Positions 1-8,914 are shown, counted from the stretch's first letter. The stretch: DNA of 16,582 nt from an uncultured Burkholderiales Genera incertae sedis bacterium (GCA_905479505.1 CAJQMS010000073.1:1-16582), one strand, 5' to 3'. Numbers and translations: made by a program. The notes: generated by a model from the letters alone, not told the origin.

Positions 1-103
1 CGCCCCTAAGAACATCCACCTCAGTGCCGCCAATAGCCCCGTAGCTTTTATGCAAATCAACAGCCGATAAGACTTTAGGCTTCTTGGTCATTTCGCTACT
101 CAT
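1..103 (-). CDS. lolD: Lipoprotein-releasing ABC transporter ATP-binding subunit LolD (partial, N-terminus only)
   Basis: The gene reads out of the left edge, so only about 34 codons are visible. Translation from the ATG at 103 gives an N-terminal stretch with LSAVDLHKSYG followed by EVDVLRG, the first beta-strands typical of LolD ATPases, just before where the Walker A motif would be. A second in-frame ATG lies at 91, so the true start could be four codons shorter. LolD powers release of outer-membrane lipoproteins from the inner membrane together with LolC/E. The start overlaps the stop of the preceding permease gene by 8 bases (ATGAGTAG), which fits translational coupling and strongly supports the identity. 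The P-loop and signature motifs lie outside the window, so the call rests on the N-terminus plus the neighbour. Confidence 0.8.
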   Translation of the reverse strand, partial: MSSEMTKKPKVLSAVDLHKSYGAIGGTEVDVLRG

Positions 104-1343
104 AGCGCAGCGCCTCAGAGGGATTAAGTTTGGACGCTCTCATACTCGGGTAGATAGTAGCGACCATGGTTAAACAAATTGACATGAAGCCAATCCAGAG
201 CACATCGCCCACCTGTATCTCTGATGGGATTTCTGAGATGTAATACACATCTTTTGCTAGAAACTGCACGCCAAACATCGACTCGATTGCTGGAATAATG
301 ACTGCGATATTGGCAGCGATAGTTAGACCAAACACCAAACCCAGTGCGGTCCCAATAAAACCGATTAATGACCCTTGAATAAAAAATATTTTCATAACTT
401 GGGAAGGAAGCGCACCAAGCGTCCTTAACACGGCAATATCCGTGCGTTTATCTGTAACGACCATCACCAACGTCGAAACAATGTTGAAAGCGGCTACGGC
501 AACAATTAACAGCAGAATAATTGACATAACTCGCTTTTCAATTTGGATGGCCCTAAAAAACGTCGCATGACTTTGGGTCCAGTCAGAAACAAAAGTATTA
601 ATCGGTAGCACAGGCGCCAGATCTTTAGCCACTTGCGGCGCATCAAATAAGTCGGTCAGCTTGAGTCGCACTCCGGAGACTGAATCACCAAATCTGAGTA
701 ATTTTTGCGCATCGGTCATATGAATAATCGCAAGCGCAGCGTCATACTCATAATTATTGACTTCAAAAATTCCGCTCACACGAAATTGTCGGAGTCTAGG
801 CATCACCCCTGCTGGTGTGACCTGCCCTTGCGGTGTAATCAAGACCACACGATCGTCGAGCCTCACCCCTAACGCTCTTGCCAAGTCAATACCAAGCAAG
901 ACATTAAACTGTCCCGCTTCTAGCGAAGAAAAAGAACCCGACACCATGTGCTCAGAAACGTCTGAAACACTTACCTCCTGATCGGGTAGCACACCTCGAA
1001 TCATAGTCCCGTTGGATCGCCGGCCAGCGGTCAAAAGGCCTTCGCCCGATACAAATGGTGCGGACCCAACAACACTCGCTTCACTTCTCGCCTGTGAGGC
1101 GACCTTCTCCCAATTATCTAACTGGCTTTGACCTCCAAAAATCTGAACGTGGGATACCACGCCCAAAATCGTAGAACGAAGCTCCTTTTGAAAACCATTC
1201 ATCACTGACAGCACTACAATCAAAGCCGCAACTCCCAGCGCGATGCCAATCATCGACGTCGCTGAAATGAACGAAATAAAATGATTTTTACGCTTTGCTT
1301 TGGTGTACCGTAATCCAACAAAAAGCTCGAATGGCTTGAACAT
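96..1343 (-). CDS. lolC: Lipoprotein-releasing ABC transporter permease LolC/LolE
   Basis: This is a 415-residue inner-membrane permease of the MacB/FtsX-like family. It extracts mature lipoproteins from the inner membrane and hands them to the periplasmic chaperone LolA. The N-terminus (FVGLRYTKAKRKNHFISFIS) is the conserved LolC/E opening, followed by a first membrane helix at about residues 25-48 with the family motif SVMNGFQKELR. A large periplasmic domain (about 50-270) follows, then three helices near 273-298, 315-350 and 380-398, the last leading into the PSMRASKLNPSEALRYE ending usual in this family. Length is normal. Only one permease gene is visible, so whether the organism has a LolC/LolE heterodimer or a single homodimeric LolC-type (LolF) protein cannot be decided here. 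It is probably cotranscribed with lolD downstream. Confidence 0.93.
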   Translation of the reverse strand: MFKPFELFVGLRYTKAKRKNHFISFISATSMIGIALGVAALIVVLSVMNGFQKELRSTILGVVSHVQIFGGQSQLDNWEKVASQARSEASVVGSAPFVSGEGLLTAGRRSNGTMIRGVLPDQEVSVSDVSEHMVSGSFSSLEAGQFNVLLGIDLARALGVRLDDRVVLITPQGQVTPAGVMPRLRQFRVSGIFEVNNYEYDAALAIIHMTDAQKLLRFGDSVSGVRLKLTDLFDAPQVAKDLAPVLPINTFVSDWTQSHATFFRAIQIEKRVMSIILLLIVAVAAFNIVSTLVMVVTDKRTDIAVLRTLGALPSQVMKIFFIQGSLIGFIGTALGLVFGLTIAANIAVIIPAIESMFGVQFLAKDVYYISEIPSEIQVGDVLWIGFMSICLTMVATIYPSMRASKLNPSEALRYE

Positions 1344-1371
1344 AGCGGCCCGCTATTAAAATAGATTCCTC

Positions 1372-1401
1372 ATTATATCGTCAGACTCGATATTTAATTA
1401 A
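1372..1401 (-). promoter_or_regulatory. Candidate sigma-70 promoter for lolCD
   Basis: On the minus strand a perfect TATAAT lies at 1377-1372, about 28 bases upstream of the lolC ATG. The best -35 candidate is TTAATT at 1401-1396 with an 18-base spacer, matching the consensus at only three positions. The position in the short divergent gap between lolC and the plus-strand gene is right for a promoter. Prediction is from sequence alone. Confidence 0.4.
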
Positions 1402-1407
1402 CATCTC

Positions 1408-2433
1408 ATGTATGGGAGAATCGATGTTATTCAAAATTCGATCACGAAAATCCCATTGCGTACTCTAAACATCACGATATCGTTGCCACCTAACGCTGAC
1501 TTATGGCTCGAGGAGACACTGACACCGTCTCTCGATCTGGCGTTTAGCCGCGGAGTTAGAACATCACAACACAACGCCTGTCTCATCGATCAGTGGATGT
1601 CTCACTTGTTCCCCCAACCAGGCAAAGATATCCCGGTCAGCGTACTTTTAGCGAGTGACTTTCCTGAAAACAGTGCACATACCCACTACATATGTTGTGA
1701 ATTAGTTCAATACACTGCAGGCATGAATGATGTATTTTTGAGAAAGCTACCCGCTGCAAAACACATGGGCAAAACCATTCAGTCATATATGACGCTCATC
1801 GAAAAACATATCGAAGACAGTACGCTGCACCACGTTCCGCAATGGCCAAATCTTATGATTTTGGGCTGTAAAACCCCCTTAAGAATAAACACGACCAGTT
1901 TAGCCCGGGCACAACACAAGCCCTTGAGTGACGTTTTGCCTACCGGCGAAGACGCACGACAGTGGATTTCAACAATGAATGAAATTCAAATGATATTTCA
2001 TCAACATAACGAGAAAGCTAACCCGACTGAGGCTGAAGAAAAACCAAATGGAGTTTGGTTTTGGGGAGAAGGCTCTCGTCAAATAATAGAGCGATCTAAG
2101 TTATGGCTATCAACGAATCAATCGGAACTCTCCGCCCTATCACGTGCGGCAAATGCAACGATGAAAACACAATCAGAAATCATCAACGAGAAAACGGCTG
2201 AATTTGACGCGCTGATTGATGTAAACATTACCGATCACAGAGATTTGCTCGAGGCCGATGATCTGGTTTTAAGAAGCTTTAACTCGTTGAAGAACAGCTT
2301 ATACTCCCGCCTTAGCGTCACACTCATTCGAAACAATACAGCGCACACGACCGTGTGTTCGAAATATTCGCAATACAAATTATGGAAACAAAGACAACGA
2401 GTTAAGACCTGGGTTGGACATGACGGCATTTAA
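1408..2433 (+). CDS. Conserved protein of the phosphoglycerate-mutase-like family found next to recJ; function unknown
   Basis: A 341-residue protein with no signal peptide and no membrane helix. It resembles conserved proteins encoded beside recJ in betaproteobacteria and often labelled phosphoglycerate mutase or regulatory protein. The hallmarks I recognise are the strand ISLPP near the start (24-28), LTPSLDLAFSRG (38-49), where the family usually has a cysteine-proline core, HYICCELVQYTAGMNDVFL (93-111, family form WLCADPVHL), and the segment NEIQMIFHQH (191-200) followed by GVWFWGEG (215-222), equivalent to the family's NEIQMLLHEH and SLWLWGGG. None of the metal-binding residues of true cofactor-independent phosphoglycerate mutase is recognisable, so enzymatic activity is doubtful. 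The ATG at 1408 has no clear Shine-Dalgarno sequence and a later start is possible. The 3' end overlaps recJ by 14 bases, suggesting coupled translation. Confidence 0.75.
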   Translation: MYGRIDVIQNSITKIPLRTLNITISLPPNADLWLEETLTPSLDLAFSRGVRTSQHNACLIDQWMSHLFPQPGKDIPVSVLLASDFPENSAHTHYICCELVQYTAGMNDVFLRKLPAAKHMGKTIQSYMTLIEKHIEDSTLHHVPQWPNLMILGCKTPLRINTTSLARAQHKPLSDVLPTGEDARQWISTMNEIQMIFHQHNEKANPTEAEEKPNGVWFWGEGSRQIIERSKLWLSTNQSELSALSRAANATMKTQSEIINEKTAEFDALIDVNITDHRDLLEADDLVLRSFNSLKNSLYSRLSVTLIRNNTAHTTVCSKYSQYKLWKQRQRVKTWVGHDGI

Positions 2434-4129
2434 TGAGAAACAACATATCGAAATTCGAGAAGCGCCAGAAGCCGCTCAGCAAGCACTCATTGCAAGCGGC
2501 GTTCAACCGATCATTGCAAGAGTATTTGCCGCAAGAGGTATACAAACCCACTCGGAACTAGACGCCTCGCTATCAAATTTAATTCCTTTTCAATCATTAA
2601 AAAATTGCAAAAAAGCCGCGTATTTATTAGCCGACGCCATAATCAATAATGAAAAAATAGTGATTGTTGCTGATTACGATGCGGACGGTGCTACCGCTGC
2701 CGCGATAGGTATTTTATTTTTTCGAGAAATGGGTGTTTTAATCGATTATTTTGTGCCAAACCGATTCGAACACGGTTATGGCCTCACGCCAGAGATTGTT
2801 GACATTGTGGCTAAAAATAAAGTCAACGTGATTATTACGGTCGATAACGGTATTGCCAGCGTCTCTGGCGTCTCAAGAGCAAATGAATTGGGAATCAAGG
2901 TCTTGGTGACCGATCATCATTTAGCAGGACCGCAGTTGCCTGACGCCGACTGCATTGTCAATCCAAATCAACCCAACGACTCATTTAAGAGTAAAGCGAT
3001 TGCGGGAGTTGGTGTGATGTTCTACGTACTAATCGCCTTGCGAAGTGAATTAAGAGAGCGTCACTATTTCAATTCGGACCGAACCGAGCCTAATCTAGCT
3101 AATTTACTTGATTTAGTGGCGTTAGGGACAGTAGCCGATGTTGTACCACTAGATCGAAATAATAGAATCCTTGTTGCACAGGGACTTCGCCGGATTCGCT
3201 CTGGAGCTATGAATCATGGAATAAGAGCGTTATTAAAAATAGCAAAAAAAAATCCCACAACAGCCCGGTCTTCTGATTTTGGCTTCGCGATAGGCCCAAG
3301 ACTCAACGCGGCAGGAAGACTCACAGATATGAAATTAGGTATTGAATGCCTCATTTCAGAGCGACTAGAGACTGCGATCGATTTAGCAACGGAGCTAGAC
3401 CGTTTAAATATCGAACGTAGACAAATCGAAGGGGACATGAAAGATCAAGCCTTAACGATACTGGACAATATCGCTGGAGGACCTGAAATGGGAGTTACCT
3501 TGTTTGATAAAACGTGGCACTCTGGCGTTGTTGGAATTTTGGCTTCTCGTGTCAAAGACAAGCTTCAGCGACCCGTCATCGCCTTCGCTCAGACAGCTAA
3601 CGGCGCCCTTAAGGGCTCAGGAAGATCAATCAAAGGCGTTCATCTTCGTGATGCGCTCGACGCACTGACTAAAATGGATCCAGACGTTATTGAAAAGTTT
3701 GGTGGGCATGCTATGGCTGCAGGGTTAACCATTCAAGCACACCAGCTCAAGCGTTTTTCGAAACTATTCAACGATATTATCGAGGGAGAATTCGAAAAAA
3801 ATACTATCGATAATTCAATTTATATTGATGGCGCGTTAAAAGACAGCGACCCCATTCCCACTCTAGCGCAAGAGGTGCGTAGACACGTGTGGGGCCAAAG
3901 TTTTCCTGAACCCACATTCAGAAACGAATTGTATGTCAGAACACATAAACTTTTAGGAGAGAGTCACACAAAATTAAAACTATCTTTCACTCCAAAAGGG
4001 GAGACATTTGATGCGATCCGTTTTAACTTCAATGAATCGGTACCTGATGTCATCCTGTGTGTGTATCGTCTCGATATTAACGATTATTTTGACCATCAAC
4101 CAATCCAGTTAATCGTAGAGACATGGTGA
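2420..4129 (+). CDS. recJ: Single-stranded-DNA-specific 5'-3' exonuclease RecJ
   Basis: RecJ degrades single-stranded DNA 5' to 3' in recombination (RecFOR pathway), mismatch repair and base excision repair. From the ATG at 2420 it has 569 residues, the usual size. The DHH-family motifs are all present and in order: VADYDADG (83-90), TVDNG (140-144), VTDHH (163-167), NPNQP (181-185), LGTVADVVPLD (235-245) and GPRLNAAGRL (292-301), supplying the Asp/His ligands for two catalytic Mn2+/Mg2+ ions. The DHHA1 part follows with a GSGRS motif and KFGGHAMAAGL, then an OB-like C-terminal domain. A TTG at 2414 is an alternative start six bases earlier, but the ATG is preferred. The start lies inside the preceding gene, so the two are probably translated together. 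Confidence 0.97.
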   Translation: MTAFNEKQHIEIREAPEAAQQALIASGVQPIIARVFAARGIQTHSELDASLSNLIPFQSLKNCKKAAYLLADAIINNEKIVIVADYDADGATAAAIGILFFREMGVLIDYFVPNRFEHGYGLTPEIVDIVAKNKVNVIITVDNGIASVSGVSRANELGIKVLVTDHHLAGPQLPDADCIVNPNQPNDSFKSKAIAGVGVMFYVLIALRSELRERHYFNSDRTEPNLANLLDLVALGTVADVVPLDRNNRILVAQGLRRIRSGAMNHGIRALLKIAKKNPTTARSSDFGFAIGPRLNAAGRLTDMKLGIECLISERLETAIDLATELDRLNIERRQIEGDMKDQALTILDNIAGGPEMGVTLFDKTWHSGVVGILASRVKDKLQRPVIAFAQTANGALKGSGRSIKGVHLRDALDALTKMDPDVIEKFGGHAMAAGLTIQAHQLKRFSKLFNDIIEGEFEKNTIDNSIYIDGALKDSDPIPTLAQEVRRHVWGQSFPEPTFRNELYVRTHKLLGESHTKLKLSFTPKGETFDAIRFNFNESVPDVILCVYRLDINDYFDHQPIQLIVETW

Positions 4130-4279
4130 AACAATGCGACTTTATAGAAGTAGCGATATCGACAATTCCCGTGATGGGTCACACACCACTTATTCACCCT
4201 TTATCAGATGTTTATCCGTATTGATTCCGGTAAACTATCGTTTGTTATAACTGTCCCTCTGAGGCAATAGACGACCAAT
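4130..4279 (+). other. Intergenic region between recJ and prfB
   Basis: About 150 bases lie between the recJ stop and the prfB ATG. The right part holds a plausible prfB promoter (listed separately). I see no tRNA, no strong hairpin with a T-run to terminate recJ, and no attenuator. A 38-codon open frame at 4134-4250 is discussed under rejected items. Confidence 0.5.
4221..4251 (+). promoter_or_regulatory. Candidate extended -10 sigma-70 promoter for prfB-lysS-acetoacetyl-CoA synthetase
   Basis: TTGATT at 4221-4226 could serve as a -35 element and TATAAC at 4246-4251 as a -10. The -10 is preceded by TGT at 4243-4245 as in an extended -10 (TGn-TATAAT). The 19-base spacer is longer than the optimum, which an extended -10 can tolerate. 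It sits about 28 bases before the prfB start codon, where a promoter for the operon is expected. Confidence 0.4.
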
Positions 4280-5384
4280 ATGGAACCCGAACATTTAAAT
4301 ACGATACAAGAAAAAATACAGGATTTATCCGACCGAACCACCCAACTACGGGGGTATCTTTGACTACGACGTTAAATGCGACCGATTAGCAGAAGTTGAT
4401 CGACTACTCGAGGACCCTGATATTTGGCAAAACCCAGAAAAAGCCCAGGAAGTAGGTAAAGAAAAAAAATCCCTTGAAACCGTCGTTAACGTTCTTTCTG
4501 CCGTAGGCTCCCAAGTCAAAGATATGGAAGAACTTTTAGCCTTGGTCATTCAAGAAGATGACTCTGAGACGCTAAAGGCGATCGAACAAGACCTTAGTGA
4601 TGCAGAAATTCAAATCGCAGATCTTGAATTTCGTCGCATGTTTTCGAATCCTATCGACAAAAATGGTTGCTTCCTCGACATTCAATCAGGTGCTGGCGGC
4701 ACTGAAAGTCAAGATTGGGCAGCAATGCTTTTACGAATGTACGCGAGGTATACCGATGTGAAGTCATTCAAAGCTGAGGTTTTAGAAGAATCCGCGGGTG
4801 ACGTCGCAGGCATTAAAAGTGCTGTGCTAAAAATTTCAGGAGAATACGCATACGGCACATTACGGACGGAAACAGGCATACACAGGCTCGTTAGAAAATC
4901 CCCATTTGACTCCAATGCCAAAAGACACACCTCATTTGCGAGCGTATTTGTTTACCCTGAGGTAGATGACTCAATTGACGTCGAAATCAATCCAGCGGAA
5001 CTCAGAATAGATACCTATCGCGCCAGTGGTGCTGGGGGCCAACACGTTAACCGAACTGATTCGGCTGTTCGTATTACCCATGTCCCCACGAATACAGTGG
5101 TTCAATGTCAGAATGATCGATCGCAACATAAAAACAAAGCAGCTGCTATGTCTATGCTTAAATCAAAACTTTATGAACTCGAACTACGCAAACGGCAATC
5201 AGAGCAGCAAAAACTTGAAGACTCTAAATCGGATATCGGTTGGGGACATCAAATAAGATCATATGTACTCGATCAGTCTCGAATTAAAGATTTACGTACC
5301 AACGTTGAAACGGGTAATACACAAGCTGTTCTAGATGGGAATTTAGACCTATTCATTCAAGCCAGCCTCAAACAAGGTCTCTAA
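4280..5384 (+). CDS. prfB: Peptide chain release factor 2 (RF2), expressed by programmed +1 frameshift
   Basis: RF2 recognises UGA and UAA stop codons and triggers peptidyl-tRNA hydrolysis on the ribosome. The gene is in two frames: 27 codons from the ATG at 4280 to an in-frame TGA at 4361-4363, then the main frame from 4362 to the TAA ending at 5384. The product is 367 residues (join 4280-4360 and 4362-5384), close to the 365 of E. coli RF2. The codon-reading SPF motif falls at residues 207-209 and the catalytic GGQ at 252-254, each two positions later than in E. coli. The residue before SGAGGQ (248) is Ala, equivalent to position 246, as in most bacteria, not the Thr of E. coli K-12. After the shift the protein continues DYDVKCDRLAEVDRLLEDPD, a normal RF2 N-terminal domain. 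lysS follows after 15 bases. Confidence 0.97.
4350..4364 (+). promoter_or_regulatory. prfB programmed +1 frameshift site (autoregulatory)
   Basis: The site reads GGGGG TAT CTT TGA C, with the Shine-Dalgarno-like G-run at 4350-4354, a three-base spacer, the slippery Leu codon CTT at 4358-4360 and the TGA at 4361-4363 followed by C. When RF2 is scarce the peptidyl-tRNA slips from CUU to UUU and translation goes on in the +1 frame at GAC; when RF2 is plentiful it terminates, giving feedback control. It differs from the E. coli site by C in place of the A before the G-run, leaving the G-run, spacer, slip codon and stop context intact. Confidence 0.96.
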
Positions 5385-5399
5385 CCGATAGGGAATCAA

Positions 5400-6911
5400 A
5401 TGTCAGAAAATAACCACCCCACTCCTGAAGAAACGATAGATACCAATCAAATCATTGAGGAACGGCGCGCGAAACTTCATAAACTTCAGGAAACCGGTAA
5501 TGCTTTTCCAAACGACTTTAATAGAGAGGATTTGGCATCAGCAATCCATGAGAAATACGGAGCGCTCAATAAAGAGCAGTTAGAAGAAACTCCTGCTCAA
5601 GCTACGGTTGCCGGACGAATCATGTTGAAGCGAGTGATGGGCAAAGCCAGCTTTGCCACCATCCAAGACATGTCAGGTCAAATTCAGTTATACATTAATA
5701 ATGCTGGGATTGGAGAGGAAGAGCACACCGCTTTCAAACACTGGGATTTAGGTGACATTGTCGGCGCATCTGGGGAGCTATTTAAAACGAAGACTGGAGA
5801 GCTTAGTATACGGGTCAAGTCTCTCCGACTATTAACAAAATCATTACGCCCACTACCAGAAAAGTTTCACGGACTCACTGACCAAGAACAGAGATATCGC
5901 CAAAGGTATGTGGATCTAATTGTGACACCAGAGGCAAAAAAGAACTTTCAAATCCGATCAAAAGCAATACAAATATTACGAACTTTTTTTACCGATCGTG
6001 GATATCTTGAAGTCGAAACTCCAATGATGCAATCCATTCCTGGTGGAGCAACGGCAAGACCATTTGTCACACATCATAATGCTTTAGATATGCAGCTCTA
6101 TCTTCGCGTAGCTCCTGAGCTTTATCTAAAAAGGCTTGTTGTCGGCGGGTTCGAGAAAGTATTCGAGATCAACCGTAACTTTAGAAATGAAGGGATATCC
6201 ACAAGACACAACCCTGAATTTACAATGCTTGAATTCTACGAGGCCTATCGAGACTATAAATATTTGATGGGCCTGACAGAAAACATGTTGAGAGAGCTCG
6301 CCGAGGCGTGCACAGGCTCTAGCCTGATTGAGTACCAGGGACAAGATATTGACTTCGGTAAACCATTTCAGCGCCTAACCATGGCTGAAGCGATCGCTAA
6401 GCACAATGAGACATTTTCTTCAGATGAACTTCATGACATCAATTTTTTACGCGAAGCACTAGCAAGAAGAAAAGTCCCTCACTTCCCTGCTGACGGTATT
6501 GGAATGTTACAACTTAAATTGTTTGAAGAAACGACAGAAGAGAAACTTATCCAACCTACTTTTATCGTCGCACATCCCACTGACGTATCGCCTTTAGCGA
6601 GAAGTAACGACGATAATCCTGCTGTGACCGATCGTTTCGAATTGTTTATTGCTGGAAGAGAAATCGCAAATGGCTTTTCAGAACTGAACGATCCTGAGGA
6701 TCAATCAAACCGCTTTAAAGCGCAAGCAGAGGCCAAAGCACAAGGAGACGATGAGGCTATGTTTTACGATAGTGATTACATACGCGCCCTCGAATATGGC
6801 ATGCCTCCCACAGCCGGAGAAGGGATTGGAATTGACCGTCTGATCATGCTTTTAACCAATAGCGCTTCAATTCGTGAAGTGATTCTATTCCCACAAATGA
6901 GACCCGAGTAA
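5400..6911 (+). CDS. lysS: Lysyl-tRNA synthetase, class II
   Basis: This cytoplasmic enzyme charges tRNA-Lys with lysine using ATP. It is 503 residues, the standard bacterial size. An N-terminal helix (about 15-60) leads into the anticodon-binding OB fold (about 68-150, with ATVAGRIMLKRVMGKASFA). Class II motif 1 lies at about 196-216 (FFTDRGYLEVETPMMQSIPG), motif 2 at about 258-284 (FRNEGISTRHNPEFTMLEFY), and motif 3 at 475-487 (GIGIDRLIMLLTN). AGGGA at 5390-5394 precedes the ATG at 5400 by five bases as a good ribosome binding site. The prfB-lysS pair is a widely conserved arrangement in proteobacteria, and the next gene starts one base after the lysS stop, so all three are likely one transcript. 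Confidence 0.97.
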   Translation: MSENNHPTPEETIDTNQIIEERRAKLHKLQETGNAFPNDFNREDLASAIHEKYGALNKEQLEETPAQATVAGRIMLKRVMGKASFATIQDMSGQIQLYINNAGIGEEEHTAFKHWDLGDIVGASGELFKTKTGELSIRVKSLRLLTKSLRPLPEKFHGLTDQEQRYRQRYVDLIVTPEAKKNFQIRSKAIQILRTFFTDRGYLEVETPMMQSIPGGATARPFVTHHNALDMQLYLRVAPELYLKRLVVGGFEKVFEINRNFRNEGISTRHNPEFTMLEFYEAYRDYKYLMGLTENMLRELAEACTGSSLIEYQGQDIDFGKPFQRLTMAEAIAKHNETFSSDELHDINFLREALARRKVPHFPADGIGMLQLKLFEETTEEKLIQPTFIVAHPTDVSPLARSNDDNPAVTDRFELFIAGREIANGFSELNDPEDQSNRFKAQAEAKAQGDDEAMFYDSDYIRALEYGMPPTAGEGIGIDRLIMLLTNSASIREVILFPQMRPE

Positions 6912-6912
6912 C

Positions 6913-8889
6913 ATGTCCAACACAAGAAAACCACTCTGGGAACCCACCCCCTCTCGAATCAAAACATCACACATTAATCGTTTCATCGCGCATCTTAATA
7001 AGAAATATAAAACTAATAAACAGATACTTAAGATCAATTCTTCAGCTAAATTATATGATTGGTCGATTTCGAATACAAATCAATTTTGGAGTTCCATCTG
7101 GGATTACTGCGGCATCATCGCATCAAAAAAAGGAAGAACTGTACTCAGTAATAAAAACCAGATGCCCGGCGCAAACTGGTTTCCGGAGTCACGATTAAAT
7201 TACGCCGAGAACCTTCTTAAACTAAGAAGCAATAAGGAAGCAATTGTCTTCCAAGGTGAAGACCGCGTCACCAATCGGTTAACTTATTCAGAGCTCTACG
7301 ATGCCGTCTCAATCACAGCTCAAGCGTTATCAGCGACGGGCGTTAAGAAGGGAGATCGAGTAGCGGCCTTTATGCCGAATTTACCCGATACGATCATTTT
7401 TATGCTCGCGGCCACAAGTTTGGGGGCTCTGTGGTCTTCCTGCTCACCAGACTTCGGGACTCAGGGAGTTCTAGATCGATTTGGGCAAATCAAGCCCAAG
7501 ATATTAATTGGTGTAGACGGCTACTTCTATAATGGTAAGGAAATTGACACGACAAAGAAACTGAGTGAAATCGCGAACACGCTGACTTCACTAAAGAAAG
7601 TTATTGTTGTTCCTTATACAAAAGCTAGGCCCAACATCCAATCAATTAAGCATTCAGTACATTTAAAGGATTTCGTGAGTCGGTATGGTCCGAAAACAAT
7701 TAAATTCGCGCAATTGCCCTTTAATCATCCACTGTTTATTATGTTCTCGTCAGGAACAACTGGTGTCCCCAAGTGTATTGTGCACGGCCACGGAGGCACC
7801 CTTTTACAACATCTTAAAGAACATCAACTCCACACTGACTTAAAAGCCGAAGACCGGTTTTTTTACTTCACAACCTGCGGTTGGATGATGTGGAACTGGC
7901 TTGTGAGTGGGTTAGCCTCAGGGGCAACGCTTTTGCTCTACGATGGGGCGCCCACCTACCCGAATGCTGATAGTCTTTTTGACTTCGCAGAAACGGAGCG
8001 CATGTCTATCTTTGGGACCTCTGCAAAATACATAGATGCGATAAACAAACTGGGTGTAAATCCAAAAAAGACCCATAAGCTCGCACACTTAAAGACCATG
8101 ACGTCTACCGGCTCCCCGTTGTCTCCAGAGAGTTTTGACTATGTCTACGACAAAATAAAAAAAGATATTCTACTCTCGTCAATTTCAGGCGGGACCGATA
8201 TCGTATCCTGTTTCGTCCTCGGAGACCCGACCTTACCTGTGTTCAGAGGGGAAATACAACGAAGAGGCTTTGGGTTGGACGTTCAAGTGTTTAATGATGC
8301 CGGAGAATCGGTTATCGGAACCAAAGGGGAACTTGTATGTGTTGCGCCCTTTCCTTCAATGCCAGTAGGCTTTTGGAACGATATAAACGATAAAAAGTAT
8401 CTTGCCGCTTATTTTTCTCGCTTCGAAAACGTATGGTGTCACGGGGATTTCATCGAGCTCACCAAGCGCGGAACCCTGGTCATTTACGGCCGTTCGGACG
8501 CGATACTTAATCCAGGCGGAGTAAGAATTGGTACAGCGGAAATCTACAGACAAGTCGAGAAGCTTGATTCGGTACTCGAGAGTCTAGTTATAGGTCAAAA
8601 TTGGCTTGGAGATACACGCGTCGTTCTTTTTGTTACGCTAAGAGATGGACTGAAGCTCAGTCCATCTCTTGAAAACGAAATTATTCAGACGATACGCACG
8701 AATACGACACCACGTCATGTCCCAGCAAAAATTCTTCAAGTGGCGGATATACCGCGCACCAAGAGTGGAAAAATTGTTGAATTAGCCGTTAGGAATGTTG
8801 TTCACAAGGAACCGGTAAAAAACGTAGAGGCCCTCGCTAATCCTGAAGCTTTAGCGTATTTCAAAGATAGAGTCGAGTTAACGGTATAA
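6913..8889 (+). CDS. Acetoacetyl-CoA synthetase (acetoacetate-CoA ligase)
   Basis: A 658-residue adenylate-forming (acyl-CoA synthetase) enzyme that activates acetoacetate with ATP and CoA. It feeds ketone-body or polyhydroxybutyrate breakdown products into central metabolism or lipid synthesis. The adenylation loop SSGTTGVPK is at 279-287. The segment TTCGWMMWNWLVSGLASGA (320-338), the motif ISGGTDIVSCFVLGDPTLPV, the following GEIQ, and NPGGVRIGTAEIYRQVE are those of the acetoacetyl-CoA branch, not acetyl-CoA synthetase. The N-terminal PLWEPTPSRI and LYDWSI...FWSSIWDYCG also match this subfamily. The catalytic C-terminal lysine is in PRTKSGK (Lys620), and the ending NPEALAYF is typical. The start is one base after the lysS TAA, implying cotranscription, which is not a pairing I recognise as common. 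I give no symbol because several (acsA, aacS) are in use. Confidence 0.93.
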   Translation: MSNTRKPLWEPTPSRIKTSHINRFIAHLNKKYKTNKQILKINSSAKLYDWSISNTNQFWSSIWDYCGIIASKKGRTVLSNKNQMPGANWFPESRLNYAENLLKLRSNKEAIVFQGEDRVTNRLTYSELYDAVSITAQALSATGVKKGDRVAAFMPNLPDTIIFMLAATSLGALWSSCSPDFGTQGVLDRFGQIKPKILIGVDGYFYNGKEIDTTKKLSEIANTLTSLKKVIVVPYTKARPNIQSIKHSVHLKDFVSRYGPKTIKFAQLPFNHPLFIMFSSGTTGVPKCIVHGHGGTLLQHLKEHQLHTDLKAEDRFFYFTTCGWMMWNWLVSGLASGATLLLYDGAPTYPNADSLFDFAETERMSIFGTSAKYIDAINKLGVNPKKTHKLAHLKTMTSTGSPLSPESFDYVYDKIKKDILLSSISGGTDIVSCFVLGDPTLPVFRGEIQRRGFGLDVQVFNDAGESVIGTKGELVCVAPFPSMPVGFWNDINDKKYLAAYFSRFENVWCHGDFIELTKRGTLVIYGRSDAILNPGGVRIGTAEIYRQVEKLDSVLESLVIGQNWLGDTRVVLFVTLRDGLKLSPSLENEIIQTIRTNTTPRHVPAKILQVADIPRTKSGKIVELAVRNVVHKEPVKNVEALANPEALAYFKDRVELTV

Positions 8890-8914
8890 CGTTTTTTTAC
8901 GGCGACGGTAGACT

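Noticed and set aside
4134..4250. A 38-codon open frame between recJ and prfB, preceded by GGTGA five bases upstream.
   Set aside because: It overlaps the candidate prfB promoter, its product (starting MRLYRSSDID) has no feature I recognise, and an open frame of this length is expected by chance.
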